A DNA stretch of 64,000 bases from positions 50,345,777-50,409,776 of the forward strand of contig OX439050.1 in assembly GCA_949317995.1 (NCBI GenBank), read 5' to 3'. Positions 51,741 to 62,900 of the stretch are shown here, one piece after another. Under the pieces are notes generated by a model. The model did not search any database. It was not told the DNA's origin and saw only the letters and a list, made by a program, of their open reading frames with translations. This DNA is from Acholoe squamosa (Eukaryota; Annelida; Polychaeta; Phyllodocida; Polynoidae). Numbering within the stretch: position 1 is the first letter of the stretch; each line of letters begins with the position of its first letter. A program made the translations under genes and the position numbers.

Positions 51741-52683
51741 CGGGGTGCCAGTTTTATGGGGGCAGCCACCCCTGTGTTAATCGCGTGTGCTACCACATCC
51801 GTATGGCCCAGGTCTTCATCCCCCTCCTGGAATGCCGCGCGATTACGCTCCAACAGTCGGACCCATTTCGGGTCCCGTTCGACCCTCGACCCCCTTAACA
51901 GGATTGCAATCAAGTCGGCTCCCGGGGTGCCAGCGACAGTTCCGTGTAGCTCCTGGTCGCCTTCTGTTACCATCCTACACACCGGCTTGCTTATTACCTC
52001 TGCATGTCCGAGATGCATACCCCGGTATACAGTAACTGAGTCGGGCCCCGGGTTACAGACTAACAGGGACACATCCCCTCCTCTTGGCCGCGATAGCGTA
52101 CGGCCAACCCAGATTCCCCGGGAGCTTTCTACCCGTGGCAGGCCCTCCACAACCACCTCTTCCCCTTCAAATCTTGGCAGAACTCGGCCCATGATTACCT
52201 TTTCAGAGGCTCCTCCTACCACTTCAGTGGCTATGCTGACTATCCTACAATTGTCAGTCTTGACTGTCTCTGGCCACAGGAACCTACCCTCTGCCAGATT
52301 GATGGTAGCCCTTGTCTCCCTTAAGAAGTCGGCTCCCAGTAGACCGGCCGCCGCAATATCAGCAATGACAAACGATGTACTCTCCTTCCTTGCTCCGCAT
52401 TGCAGGACCGTGGAGACCCTGCCCTCTACTTGCAGGGGCTTTTCATCGGCAGTGTGAAATGCCGACGTGGTCGGGGCCACCTCTCCTGGGGATCCCGTCC
52501 CCTTCTACCACGCTGTAGACAGCAAATTACTGGTAGCTCCGGTGTCCACCACTAAATGAATCGATTGTTCCCACAGCACTCCTTCCACCTCGAGGCTGTT
52601 CCCCTTCCTCTCCTTCCTCCCCAGCCATTCTCTCTGCTGTTCGGCAGTGTGGGTCTTCCCCCGGCTGACGGTGGAGACCCCTT
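51674..52683 (-). pseudogene. element D protease and spacer
   Basis: Begins in the -1 frame after gag. IHLVVDTGATSNLLSTAW has the catalytic DTGA at 52,535-52,546. A TAG at 52,505-52,507 replaces a Trp codon of element C. LLGADFLRE and a Gly/Val-rich region follow, open to 51,674. Confidence 0.85.
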
Positions 52684-54008
52684 CTAGTTTCCCAATGACT
52701 TAGCCTCGGCATCCCTTCTCCTGGCCGCCTCCACACGCTTCTTCCAGGCAGGGCAATTGCGTTTGAAATGCTCCTCCGACCTGCACTCGAAGCATGATCT
52801 CCTTGGCCCGGGCTGTACGCTCTCCTTCTTGATAGACTGGCCCCGTCTTATTTCCGTTGTGAGGCCGGCCAACTGTTCCTTGATTTCTGACATTTCCTCT
52901 GCCATGGATCGTGACAAGGAACGGACTTGCTTATTTTTCTCTCTTGTTTGAGGTAGGCCTCCGCCTGCACTCCTTTCTCTACTGCTTGGAGTAAATTCTT
53001 TGTCTCCCCCTGATACATCCAGTTACGGAGTTCCCCATCGTCTAAGCATTCTACAAAACGGTGCTTAGCCATCACATCTACCGTTGCAGCATCCGCATTA
53101 GGGTACAACAGGTGAACTAGTCGCGATATTTCTTCGGAGAGTGTTTGTAGTTCCTCGCCTGGCTTTCTCACTCTGGTGCGGAGCAGGGCCTTGTAGGACT
53201 CCCCTTGGCTCTGGGGTTGGAATCGGTTGATCAGCGCTTCCCGCAAGTGCCTATACCCATCTTCTGACGAGGGTTTGACGGCCGCAAGCAATCTCCTTGC
53301 CACGCCTGATAGACTAATCCCCAAAAAGGTTCCAGCTTCCTTCTCCGACCACCTGTTGGCCAGGACGCAGAGGTCGAAGTGAGATAGGAATTCCTCCAGA
53401 TCACTTGATCCATTGTATTTGCCTGGCATCACGATAGGCTTTCGTGTGGGGCCGTCGCCCCCTGCCCCAGGGGTCTCTTCTGCAGCCGAGGGTTGTCTGG
53501 CCAACACTGCTGTAGGTATCACATCCCCTCTGGGCTCCACTGCGGTCCTTAGAGTCTCCGGGCCCCCGCCTCTCTCCCCATGGGTCACTCATCTCCCGAC
53601 CATTACCCTCTGGTGTCCTACTAGATCCCTCCCGCTTAAAATAGGCTTTGGCGCCCCACCGCTTGCACCACCGGACGCCCCCCGGAAAGGATTATAACTT
53701 CTCCTGGCCACATTTTCGCTTGGAACCGTCTGTGGCTTGGCCATAAAGTCGAAGAACTCCCCCAACCCTCTCTCTGCAGGCCTTTCCTCCTCTCGCCTCA
53801 CTTCCCACCAACTGAGGGGGTTTTTAGTAGCCCCCGACCACCTTTCTTCCCCACCGGCTGAGTCGGTGGTACCACTGGCCACCTCCGGCGTCTCCTCTTG
53901 CAACTGTCTCCGAAACAATATCTCCTCATCCACTATTTCTACCACAGATCCTTTTCTCCCCCTACTCAGCCCTTCCTCTTCTCCACCACTAAATTCGCTG
54001 TCTGCCAT
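52684..54008 (-). pseudogene. element D Gag
   Basis: ATG 54,008, 52 nt inside the 5' LTR. Acidic head (VVEIVDEEILFRRQL, similar to element C's VLLEVVDEEVTLRQR), capsid (LEEFLSHFDLCVLANRWSEK, NRFQPQSQGESYKALLRTRV), knuckle CFECRSEEHFKRNC. An in-frame TGA (53,589-53,591) and one frame change near 52,920 break it. Confidence 0.88.
52687..52693 (-). promoter_or_regulatory. element D gag-pol slippery heptamer
   Basis: GGGAAAC immediately before the gag TAG (52,684-52,686), in the X XXY YYZ register for -1 frameshifting; pol continues in the -1 frame. Confidence 0.8.
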
Positions 54009-54060
54009 TTTTCTTTTGTGATTGCGCGGGTTCGGGAAATACCAACAGCGCTGTCACCAA

Positions 54061-54457
54061 TGTAATAATCACAGAAGACCAGACTCAGCAAATAAAGTTC
54101 TATAACAGTTGAAGGCATTTGGTTTATTTCTTATGGGTCTTATGGCTAACAGCTCTCATCAATTCTTGTATCAACATCAATTATCCTTGCTTGTTATGAA
54201 ATCCACCACCCTTACAGGCCGTCACCGATCGCAACCACCGAACCCGGAGTCGCCGACCACACGACCACACGACCACACCTGGAAGTCTCTAACTGCATTC
54301 CCCCACTGCGACCACCAAACCGACTTTTATTGTGTGACGAGCTGTGACGTCACAGGCGTGACATCACCAGTCGCCACCATGTCGCCCCCAGGCGGGATAG
54401 ACCCCAACTACCGCTCCCGGGCCGGTGGCTGCCACCGAGCTGACCGTCTACTCCACA
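54061..54457 (-). repeat. element D 5' LTR
   Basis: 397 bp. On the minus strand it ends ...GATTATTACA and is followed by TTGGTGACAGCGCTG, the presumed primer-binding region, also found after the LTR of element C. Confidence 0.9.
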
Positions 54458-55184
54458 ATACTAGTAATAACTATTAATAAGTGATATATAATCACTACAA
54501 TACCGTATTTTTGTATTAACCCCCAATGGTTAAATACTGGGTACTCCTGAGCTGTCCCAGATATGCTGCATATTACGAGTGATTGTTTGATCGACCGATC
54601 TGGAAGACGTATGTGACCGTTCATTGGGGGAGCAGTCACTCCACATTGCATCCGGATACCTCACCTGGACAATTATTCATATACTGTGGACTATTTAGGG
54701 GCATAAAAGCATAATCGAGGATATTGCTATTATGTTATCCAAAACGTCATTATATATTATCCCAGAACTTTAGCACTACGTAGAGGATTAGGGTAGCTGC
54801 CCTATCAACATCCATATTAAATAATACTGCAAAAGACAATAGCACATCCATCCGGTGGTTAGCTGACCACGGGGTTTACGTTAGACGCTCGAGGGACCGG
54901 GATCATCAGCCCAGGGATTGTCATATACATGTCTATATAAATTTGGACACTTGTTCTATAATTAGAACTACTAGTATATTACTTTGACTGTGACTATTCA
55001 TATATGATTACGGGTATTATCTCTGTTCAGTATCGACATGACCAAGTCAACCATAACTGTGTTCATATATGAAAATCATTTAATGATCTGTGATTCGGAT
55101 GGTTTTCATAACTTATCTACTAAATGACTGAGTCATTTCTGTTAATATATTGTTGAATATGTGTATATATATATATATATATAT
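54458..55184. other. DNA between elements D and C
   Basis: 727 bp AT-rich, no gene recognised, ending in a TA-rich stretch where element C sits. It may be the displaced remainder of element B, but no homology proves it. Confidence 0.35.
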
Positions 55185-55561
55185 TGTGGCGGAGACGGAG
55201 GGGCCGTTGGCGGAGCCGAAACCATCCTGGTGTGGGGGCGGCGAGGCCAGCGGTCCTGAAGTAACGCGGTTACGTCGGCAATAGTAGTCGGCGGAGGAGA
55301 TCCTCCGACGCTGGCCTGCCGTAAAGCGGGCCGGGGTCGGAGTATCTGCCTATGTATAAATAAGGGAGTTGTTACTCCGATTAGTTAGTTCCGAGTTGCA
55401 GACAGAGAGGAGCAGAACTCTAAAAGGCTTATCTCCGGATTAATATATACGATATAAGACTTAGATGGTGTGGCGAGGACTGCCAGGAAATAAAAGACAC
55501 TGAAGTCAAGCTGTCGGAGTTGTGTAATTCTTTATTAACCATAGAGTCGGAAAACGCTACA
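55185..55561 (+). repeat. element C 5' LTR
   Basis: 377 bp, TGTGGCGGAGAC...CGCTACA, with TATAAATAA at 55,355-55,363 and AATAAA at 55,489-55,494, i.e. a plausible U3-R-U5 order. Confidence 0.88.
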
Positions 55562-55576
55562 TTGGTGACAGCGGTG
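55562..55576 (+). other. element C primer-binding region
   Basis: TTGGTGACAGCGGTG directly after the LTR, shared with element D. TGG at position 2 fits pairing with a tRNA CCA end; the tRNA was not identified. Confidence 0.6.
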
Positions 55577-55601
55577 TTTGAAGACCCACGAGAGAAAGAA
55601 G

Positions 55602-56957
55602 ATGGCGGAGGCTTCAGAAACGATAAACTTACCTGTGGAGAAGAGGGATACGGAGGAGATTAAGCGGGAAAAAGGGGTTTTGCTGGAAGTGGTGGACGAG
55701 GAAGTGACGCTACGGCAGAGAGGGGCGGTGAGGCCGGAAGAGATGAATCCGGAGAGACAAGCAGAACCCGCCGATAGAGCATCCCGGGAGGAGGTAACGG
55801 ACACGGGATATGAGGAACCACGCGTTAAAGAAAAGGAGCCCTACCTGTGGCCATGGGAGAGGGAGGAGAAACCGGCGGCCTGGAGGTTGAGGCACCCTAA
55901 AGGAAAACTGGGTGATGCAAATGCCTGGCTGGGGTTCAACCCGGGAAGGGACGATGGCGGAAAGGTGCTTTGGTGGCCGGAGGAGCAGGCGGAGATGAAT
56001 AACCCAAGGAAGGGGAGCAAGCGGGCACCGGCCGAGGTTCGCCCCGAAACCGGGAGACGTGCGGAGGAGGCGGATAAGGACGAAGTAGGGGAAGGTGGAG
56101 ATCTCCGGCAGGGTAGAGGAGTTATGGGTCGTCCGGAGGATGGCTGGAGAGGAGGTGCCGATGGGGAGAAGGAGGCAAAGGGTAAGCCAGTGGTGAAACC
56201 CGCTAAATATGATGGCACCACAGACCTATCTGACTACCTCAACCACTTCGACCTGTGCGTCAAAGTAAACGGATGGAAGCCAGAGGAGGCGGGTATGTTC
56301 CTAGGTCTGAGTCTGTCGGGGGCAGCCCGGAGATTGTTGACGGGAAGGAAACCAGCCACGCCGGAGGGGTATGAGGAGTTAAGAAGGGCACTCGTGGAAA
56401 GGTTTGAGCCTACTAATCAGGAAGAGATCTACAAAGCGTTCCTCCGCACTAGGGTCCGGCGAAAGGGGGAGGGACTGCAAGAGTTACAGGAAGAACTGAA
56501 AAAGTACACTAAGTTAGCATATCCGGAGGCAGACGCCCGGACGACAGACACCTTAGCGCTCGATAGATTCCTATTGTGCCTCGACAATCCACTCAGGCAG
56601 TGGGTGTATCAGTCAACACCGAAAGATTTACAATCCGCAGTAATGACGGCGGTGGGAGCGGAGGCGTACTTACAAGTGGAGCAGGAGAATATCCACAAAG
56701 TGCGGGCGGCGGATGCGTCAGTAAATGAACACCTCAAGTCCAACAAGGAGGAAATGAGCAAAATGGCGGAGTTGATGGAGCGGTTAGTTCAAAGGCTGGA
56801 TGATCCGGCGGTGTTGGGGAGGAAGAAAAAGCCAAGCAGTGGTGCTTGCTTCGGATGCGGACAGGAAGGCCATTTCAAGCGAGAATGCCCAAATATCAAG
56901 GCCAAGGAGGCACCCAGGCCGGTGAGCGAACAGGCTAGTCCGGCGGCGGGAAACTAG
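55602..56957 (+). CDS. element C Gag
   Basis: 451 residues from ATG 55,602 (MAEASETINLPVEKR). Acidic head with an E-V-V-D-E-E motif shared with element D, then capsid (DLSDYLNHFDLCVKVNGWKP, ALVERFEPTNQEEIYKAFLR) and the zinc knuckle CFGCGQEGHFKREC (CX2CX4HX4C). It ends at TAG 56,955-56,957, preceded directly by GGGAAAC. The structural protein for particle assembly and RNA packaging. Uninterrupted. Confidence 0.95.
   Translation: MAEASETINLPVEKRDTEEIKREKGVLLEVVDEEVTLRQRGAVRPEEMNPERQAEPADRASREEVTDTGYEEPRVKEKEPYLWPWEREEKPAAWRLRHPKGKLGDANAWLGFNPGRDDGGKVLWWPEEQAEMNNPRKGSKRAPAEVRPETGRRAEEADKDEVGEGGDLRQGRGVMGRPEDGWRGGADGEKEAKGKPVVKPAKYDGTTDLSDYLNHFDLCVKVNGWKPEEAGMFLGLSLSGAARRLLTGRKPATPEGYEELRRALVERFEPTNQEEIYKAFLRTRVRRKGEGLQELQEELKKYTKLAYPEADARTTDTLALDRFLLCLDNPLRQWVYQSTPKDLQSAVMTAVGAEAYLQVEQENIHKVRAADASVNEHLKSNKEEMSKMAELMERLVQRLDDPAVLGRKKKPSSGACFGCGQEGHFKRECPNIKAKEAPRPVSEQASPAAGN
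56948..56954 (+). promoter_or_regulatory. element C gag-pol slippery heptamer
   Basis: G GGA AAC in gag register, followed by TAG. Slipping back one base gives GGG AAA and opens the pol frame. The same heptamer serves gag-pro frameshifting in some retroviruses (established knowledge). A downstream RNA structure was not modelled. Confidence 0.85.
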
Positions 56958-59900
56958 AATCGACCTATACTAAAGGCCAAGTACAGGTCGAGGGAAGTGG
57001 GCCTATCAATGTGATACAGGGCCGCCGAGAGAGGGGCGGAGGAGGATTGATAGTAGAGGGTCGGCTGGCAGGGGCCCCCATCCAATTGCTGGTGGACACT
57101 GGTGCGTCGCTTAATCTGGTCTCCGAAGGATGGTGGAGCAGGTGGGGCGGACGGGGACGCCTGGGGGAAACGGCGGAGAAGATCTACTCCGTCGACGGGC
57201 GGCCTATGGACATAAAAGGGGAAGTGTACACAGAGCTGGAAATCGGGAGGCGCACTATCAATGTGCGTTTCGTAGTCAGCGACACCGGGACGGAGGGAAT
57301 CCTGGGGGCGGAGTTCCTCCGCACCAACAAACTAATGGTCGACGTAGCAAAAGGGCGCCTAGTGTGGACAGAGGAGGATTCCGTGTGCCGAATCGTCAGC
57401 ACCCGAGCGGCGGTGCTGGGATCCGGACAGGAGGCCATGCTAGAGGGAACTCTAGCCGGACCCTGGCAACAGGGGGACGACGGGATGATTGAAGGGATGG
57501 CCGGACACAAGGGTGAACCGAGCTTCCTGGTGGGGCGGGGGCTGGTATGCCCCGAGGGGAGGGCAACTTGGGTCAGGGTGCTCAATCCTGGTCCTGAGCC
57601 AGTGGTGATATATAGAGACATGACTCTAGGGGCCATTCAACGAGTGGAGTGCAGAGGCGGAGGCGAGACAGTGGCCGGAGAGGGATGGTGCCGGATGGTG
57701 GAGAGAGGTGAGCCGGAGGAGCTAAAGTGTTTGGTGGACGGGTTAGTGAGCGGGACGGAGGCTCACCGTAGAAAGGAGCTTGCACGGCTTATAAGGAAAC
57801 ACCTGGGGGCATTTCAGAGGCATAAGGGCGACAAAGGGCACACTCAATTGGCCAAGCATAGGATTGATACGGGGGTACATCCACCTATCAAACAACCGCC
57901 GAGGCGATTGGCACCCCATAGACGAGAGGCGGTAGAAGAGGAGGTGGAGAAGATGTTGGAAGCCGGAGTGATTGAGCCATCCACTAGCCCGTGGGCTTCT
58001 CCGGTGGTCCTAGTAAGAAAAAAAGATGGTACCACTCGCTTCTGCGTGGACTACCGGAGGCTCAACGCCGCCACCGTGAAGGATGCTTATCCCCTGCCTA
58101 GAGTGGAAGATTGTCTCGATACCATGGCGGGGGCCGCGTGGTTTTCGTCAGTGGATCTGGCCAGCGGCTACTGGCAGTTGGATATAGAGGAGGGGGATAA
58201 AGAGAAAACAGCATTCACGACACACCGGGGGCTGTTCCAATTCCGGAGAATGCCCTTCGGTTTGTGCAATGCGCCAGGCACCTTTGAGAGGGTGATGGAA
58301 GTGGCCATGAGGGGACTACAGTGGAAAACTTGTTTGGTCTATCTAGACGACATAGTCGTATTCTCCGCCACCTTCGAGGAGCATCTTGGCCGGCTTGGGG
58401 AGGTACTTCAAAGGCTGGAGGATGCTGGGCTTAAGATCAAGCCCTCCAAATGCCAGTTGGCTCGCCGCAGAGTGTTATTCCTGGGCCACCAAGTGAGTGA
58501 GGCGGGGGTAGAGACGGATCCGGAAAAGATAGAGGCGGTGCAGTCGTGGCCCACTCCGACCACGGTGACGGAGGTCCGGAGTTTTCTGGGGCTAGCCGGC
58601 TACTACAGGACCTTCGTTCCTGAGTTCTCTACGAGGGCTAAGCCACTGAGCGCGCTGGCCGAGAAAGGGAGGACGTTCCGGTGGTCGGAGGAATGCGAGG
58701 CCTCATTCCAAGACCTAAAAAAGAGACTAACCGAGGCCCCTATCCTGGCTTTCCCCCAGGCGGAGGGACAGCTTACCTTAGACACCGACGCCAGTGACAC
58801 AGGCCTCGGAGTGGTACTGTCCCAGGAGCAGACGGGGGTAGAGAGGGTCCTAGCCTATGGCAGCCGCACTCTCAGCAGGCCGGAGCGTAACTATTGCGTT
58901 ACAAGGAGGGAGCTGCTGGCTATAGTCTTTGGCCTCAGGAAATTCAAGCATTACCTAATAGGGAGGAGGGTGGTAGTCCGAACAGATCATGCCTCCCTGC
59001 GGTGGCTGTTGGAGTTCAAGGAGCCGGAGGGCCAGCTGGCTCGATGGCTGCAGATTATAAGTACTTACGACATAGTGGTGCAGCATAGGCCGGGAAAACT
59101 ACATGGGAATGCGGATGGGCTGTCCAGGAAGCCCTGCAAGCAATGTGGGCGAGAGGATGAGGAGGAGCTACTGCATTGCCGGGTTTTCACAAGGTCTCAA
59201 CGCCAGGAGATGGTTCGGGGGGCGCCTCCGGCGGCGGGGGACTCCACTCCGCCGGCAGGGAGAGAGTGGGGCACACTCCAAGCGGAGGACGCTGTGCTGA
59301 CTCAGGTCAGAGCATGGGTGAACGGGGAGGCGACCACCACAGAGGAGGAAAGAAGGACCTGGGGCTATGAGCTGAGAGCCTGGCATGCCCAATTGGGGCG
59401 CATGAGTATAGAAAAAGGGATACTGGGCCGGTGGTGGGAAGGTGCGGCGGGGGAACGATGCTTCCAAATTGCTGTACCCACCCTGAGCAGGAATGATGTG
59501 CTCAGGGAGGTCCACGGAGAACCCTTGGCGGGGCATCTGGGCCGCAATAAAACCATCCGGCGCCTCCAGACAGGTTACTACTGGCCTGACTTCAGGAGGG
59601 AGGTGACCCTGTGGTGCGCCAGCTGTGAACCCTGTCTCCGGAGGAAGGCGGCTCCACCTCCGCACCGGGCACCAATGGGACATGTGGGTGCCGGACTACC
59701 CCTACAGAGGATAGCTCTAGACGTGATGGGTCCATTGCCCTTGTCCTCCGCCGGGAACCAATATATTTTGGTGGCGGCGGACTACTTCACTAAATGGACG
59801 GAAGCGTACGCTTTACCCAACCAGGAGGCACCCACGGTGGCCAGGGCTGTGGTGGAGGAGTTCATCTGTAGATTTGGAGCCCCGGCGGAGGTGCACACAG

Positions 59901-62900
59901 ATCAGGGCAAGAACTTCCAGTCGGGACTATTCAGGGAAATGGTGGCCTTACTGGAAGTCAGGCAGACCAGAACTTGTTCCTTTAGGCCCCAAAGCGATGG
60001 GATGGTGGAGCGGGCCAACCGAACAATTGAAATGCTGCTGGCGACTGTGGTGGCGGAGGACCAACGGGACTGGGACCGGCGGCTGCCATTTGTAATGGCG
60101 GCGTATCGCTCCTCCGCACACGCCTCCACGGGATTGTCCCCCAATCTTCTGATGTTGGGGCGGGAAACGGTCATCCCCCTGGATTTGGTTTACCCGCTGG
60201 AGCCCAATGTAGGGGGAGGAGTCGGTTATGTGGCCGAATTACAAACCACCATGACAAAAGCATACTCCGTCGCTAGGGAGGCCCTTGGAAGGTCCCTCTG
60301 CAGGCAACAGAGGAACTATGATGCAAGAGCCTCGGCAGGCGAATTCGCTGTTGGGGGCAGGGTCTTCTACTACCACCCTCTCCGGAAGAGGGGACTGACA
60401 CCTAAACTCCAGAGTTATTGGACAGGCCCATGGGAGATAGTGGGGCGCTTAGGGGAGGCGGTGTATAAAATTAAAAAGGGTAAAACTACCAGGGTAGTCC
60501 ATTACGACGCCCTAAAACTGGCCCCGGCGCGGGCCACGGCGGAGGATGTTCCCATGGAGGATGAAACAAGGGAGGCCGAGCCCCTATCTTCGGACAATTC
60601 AGACGAGGAGGAAGGAGGATCCGGAGGGGGCACCATCCGGCTGGTTCAGGTGACCCCGGGGACTGGAGCTGACCGGGAGGCGAAACTGCTGACCTGCAAA
60701 GAGAAAAAGAGACATCAAATAACTGAAACCTGTAAGGGAGGGGCAGCGGATAATGGAAATCGGAAAGAAGGTCTGCGGAGGAGTGCACCGAAGCCTGCCG
60801 GAACCAGCGCAGCCCGGGCCGTCAGACTGGCGCCTCAACTGGATACTTACCTTGGGGCGGAGTGGAGGAGCTGCAAAAGCAAGATGAGTCAAGAAGGCCG
60901 CGACTGGTGCGATGTATGGCTGGAAAATGAAAAAAGGTTGAAGGAAGAAGCCGAAATGTCACATTGGAGGGGGGTAGAACCAGAGGAGGACCCTCCCTAC
61001 GAGGAATGGTCCCTCCCCGAGATGGGCGAGTCGGATGAAGAGGGGGTGAGTGATGAGAGTGAGTTGGCCCACAGAAGGCGGAACCATGGCCAAAACGAGG
61101 AAATCAGGGCAGAAAGGTTAAGGAGGGCGGCGGATCCTGGCCGGAGGAGAATCAGGGAGAAGCATAGGGAAAGATGGTTTATTTACGAAATGATCGAGGA
61201 AGCCATCTACAACAACCATGAAAACGAAGAGAGGGAAGCCAGGAGGGTTGGACGCTGCAGAACAGCCATGACGAAGGGGAGGTCGGGAGGCCAGGCTCCA
61301 AATTCCTCGACGGCAGGCGGTGAGGCCGGCCGGCCGGCGGCCGGAGCGCCGCCTAGCGGAGCAGGGCCGGAGAGGCGGGAGTCACTAAGCAACCCTCATA
61401 ACAGGTTCTCCCCAATAAAAGGCGGGGGAAGGACCGTTAACGGTCAGTCTACAATGCAGGCCGGAGATGACACGCGGTTGGTGGTTCTAAGAGGGACAAG
61501 GCCCAAGGGTGAATCGAGTCGGGGTAGAAATGCTGGTGGAGGGTCAAAGAAAGTGTCTTCCACAGTGTCCAGCCACTCCCGGGAGGGCTCCACACGCTCA
61601 AGACACAGGGAGAGTCGGCGGAGGAGGAGGGAGAGAGAAAGATCTTCCGGCCACTCCTCCTCTAGCCGCTCCACTAGTGGCCACAGAAGGGACGGAGTGT
61701 CTGCCCGGACGGAGGCAGCCAGACATGGGAGGAGGGACTCGGAGAGCCGGAGTCGGAGTGGGAGCTATCGTAGGCGGAGGTCCTCGGCTGACCGCGGATC
61801 ACGTTCCCACGGCTCACAGCAGGCACGTGAGAGCGGAGGCGCCAATGGCGACAACGGTGTCCGGAGTAAGGCTATGATGCAATCGGGGGTTTCCCACGGC
61901 GTGGTGACGGAGGGTGGCCTGACCCAGGGGACGGTGATTGGAGGAGTAGGAAGAGGGGGCGTGACCACCGGGGGGAATATAAGGGAGCGCTATCCGCCTC
62001 ACCCTTCAATTCCTGTTAGCCTATGGACAACGCCACAACTAGTAATGCCTGTCTTCAAAAACAGAGACCAGAAGCCGGTCCCCACGGAGTGGGTGGACGG
62101 GGTGGAGCTGCCGAAGTATCGGTGCGAGATCTGCCGGAAAAGGGGGGACTCCAAGCAGTGGTACTTCATGAGATCCGATGGGATGAACCGCCATCTCCGC
62201 ACTCACGACGAGATGCAAGAGGGCTACCAGTGCCCTAAGTGTGAGTACATGGTAGCCAAGATCCGGGTGGATGATCTCCGGCGACACATCACGCGTATCC
62301 ACCCAGAGCTGGAGGACTGGCAGCCGCCGGAGGAGTGCAGGATGCTACCGGTGGGCCGGGCAACGGAGGCGGGAGGATCCTTGGCGGACAGTAGCCTTGT
62401 GGCTGCCCCAGCTAGCCCGGAGGAAGCTGTCAGGCTCACCACCACAAAGAGGAAGAGGGGGAGTGCGGTGGCCAAGAAAAAGAAACCGGTAAACGCCGCC
62501 TCCAAGCCCGGGGTCCCCCCGCCGCAGCAGGGCACCTCGGCGGGTGGAGGGGGTGCGGGGGACAGCCCCAGCGGATCTACATTCAGCGGCATGGCGTCGC
62601 CGGGAATAACGTTGGAGGAGGAGACGGAGGCTGCTGTCGCCTCCAAATACTTGGAGCAATTGCTGGGATTCCGCGTGGAGGGGACCAGCACACCCCAGAG
62701 CTGTCTCTCCGTCAGGTCCACCCGGAGTATGTCAGGGAAGGGGGTCAAGAGGGCCTTCGAGCCGGAGGGGGGGGAGGAATCGGCGGAAAAGAGGAAGAGA
62801 CAATCCCCACGGGGTAAGGAGCGGCAGGCGGAGGAGGAAGCGGGACCCTCCACCCCGCCACTGGCCACGGGGATACCCGACCTGACACCTCTACTGAGCG

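Larger units (their letters stand above)
44563..54457 (-). mobile_element. Ty3/gypsy element D
   Basis: Complete-order element on the minus strand: 5' LTR (54,061-54,457), gag, protease, RT, RNase H (with a SINE-like insertion), integrase, zinc-finger extension, charged tail, 3' LTR (44,563-44,842). Flanked by the duplication ATAC (44,559-44,562 and 54,458-54,461). Multiple stops and frame changes mean it is dead. Confidence 0.92.

Noticed and set aside
49585-52457. Plus-strand frames of 144-290 aa
   Set aside because: Shadows of element D pol on the other strand; no recognisable domains.
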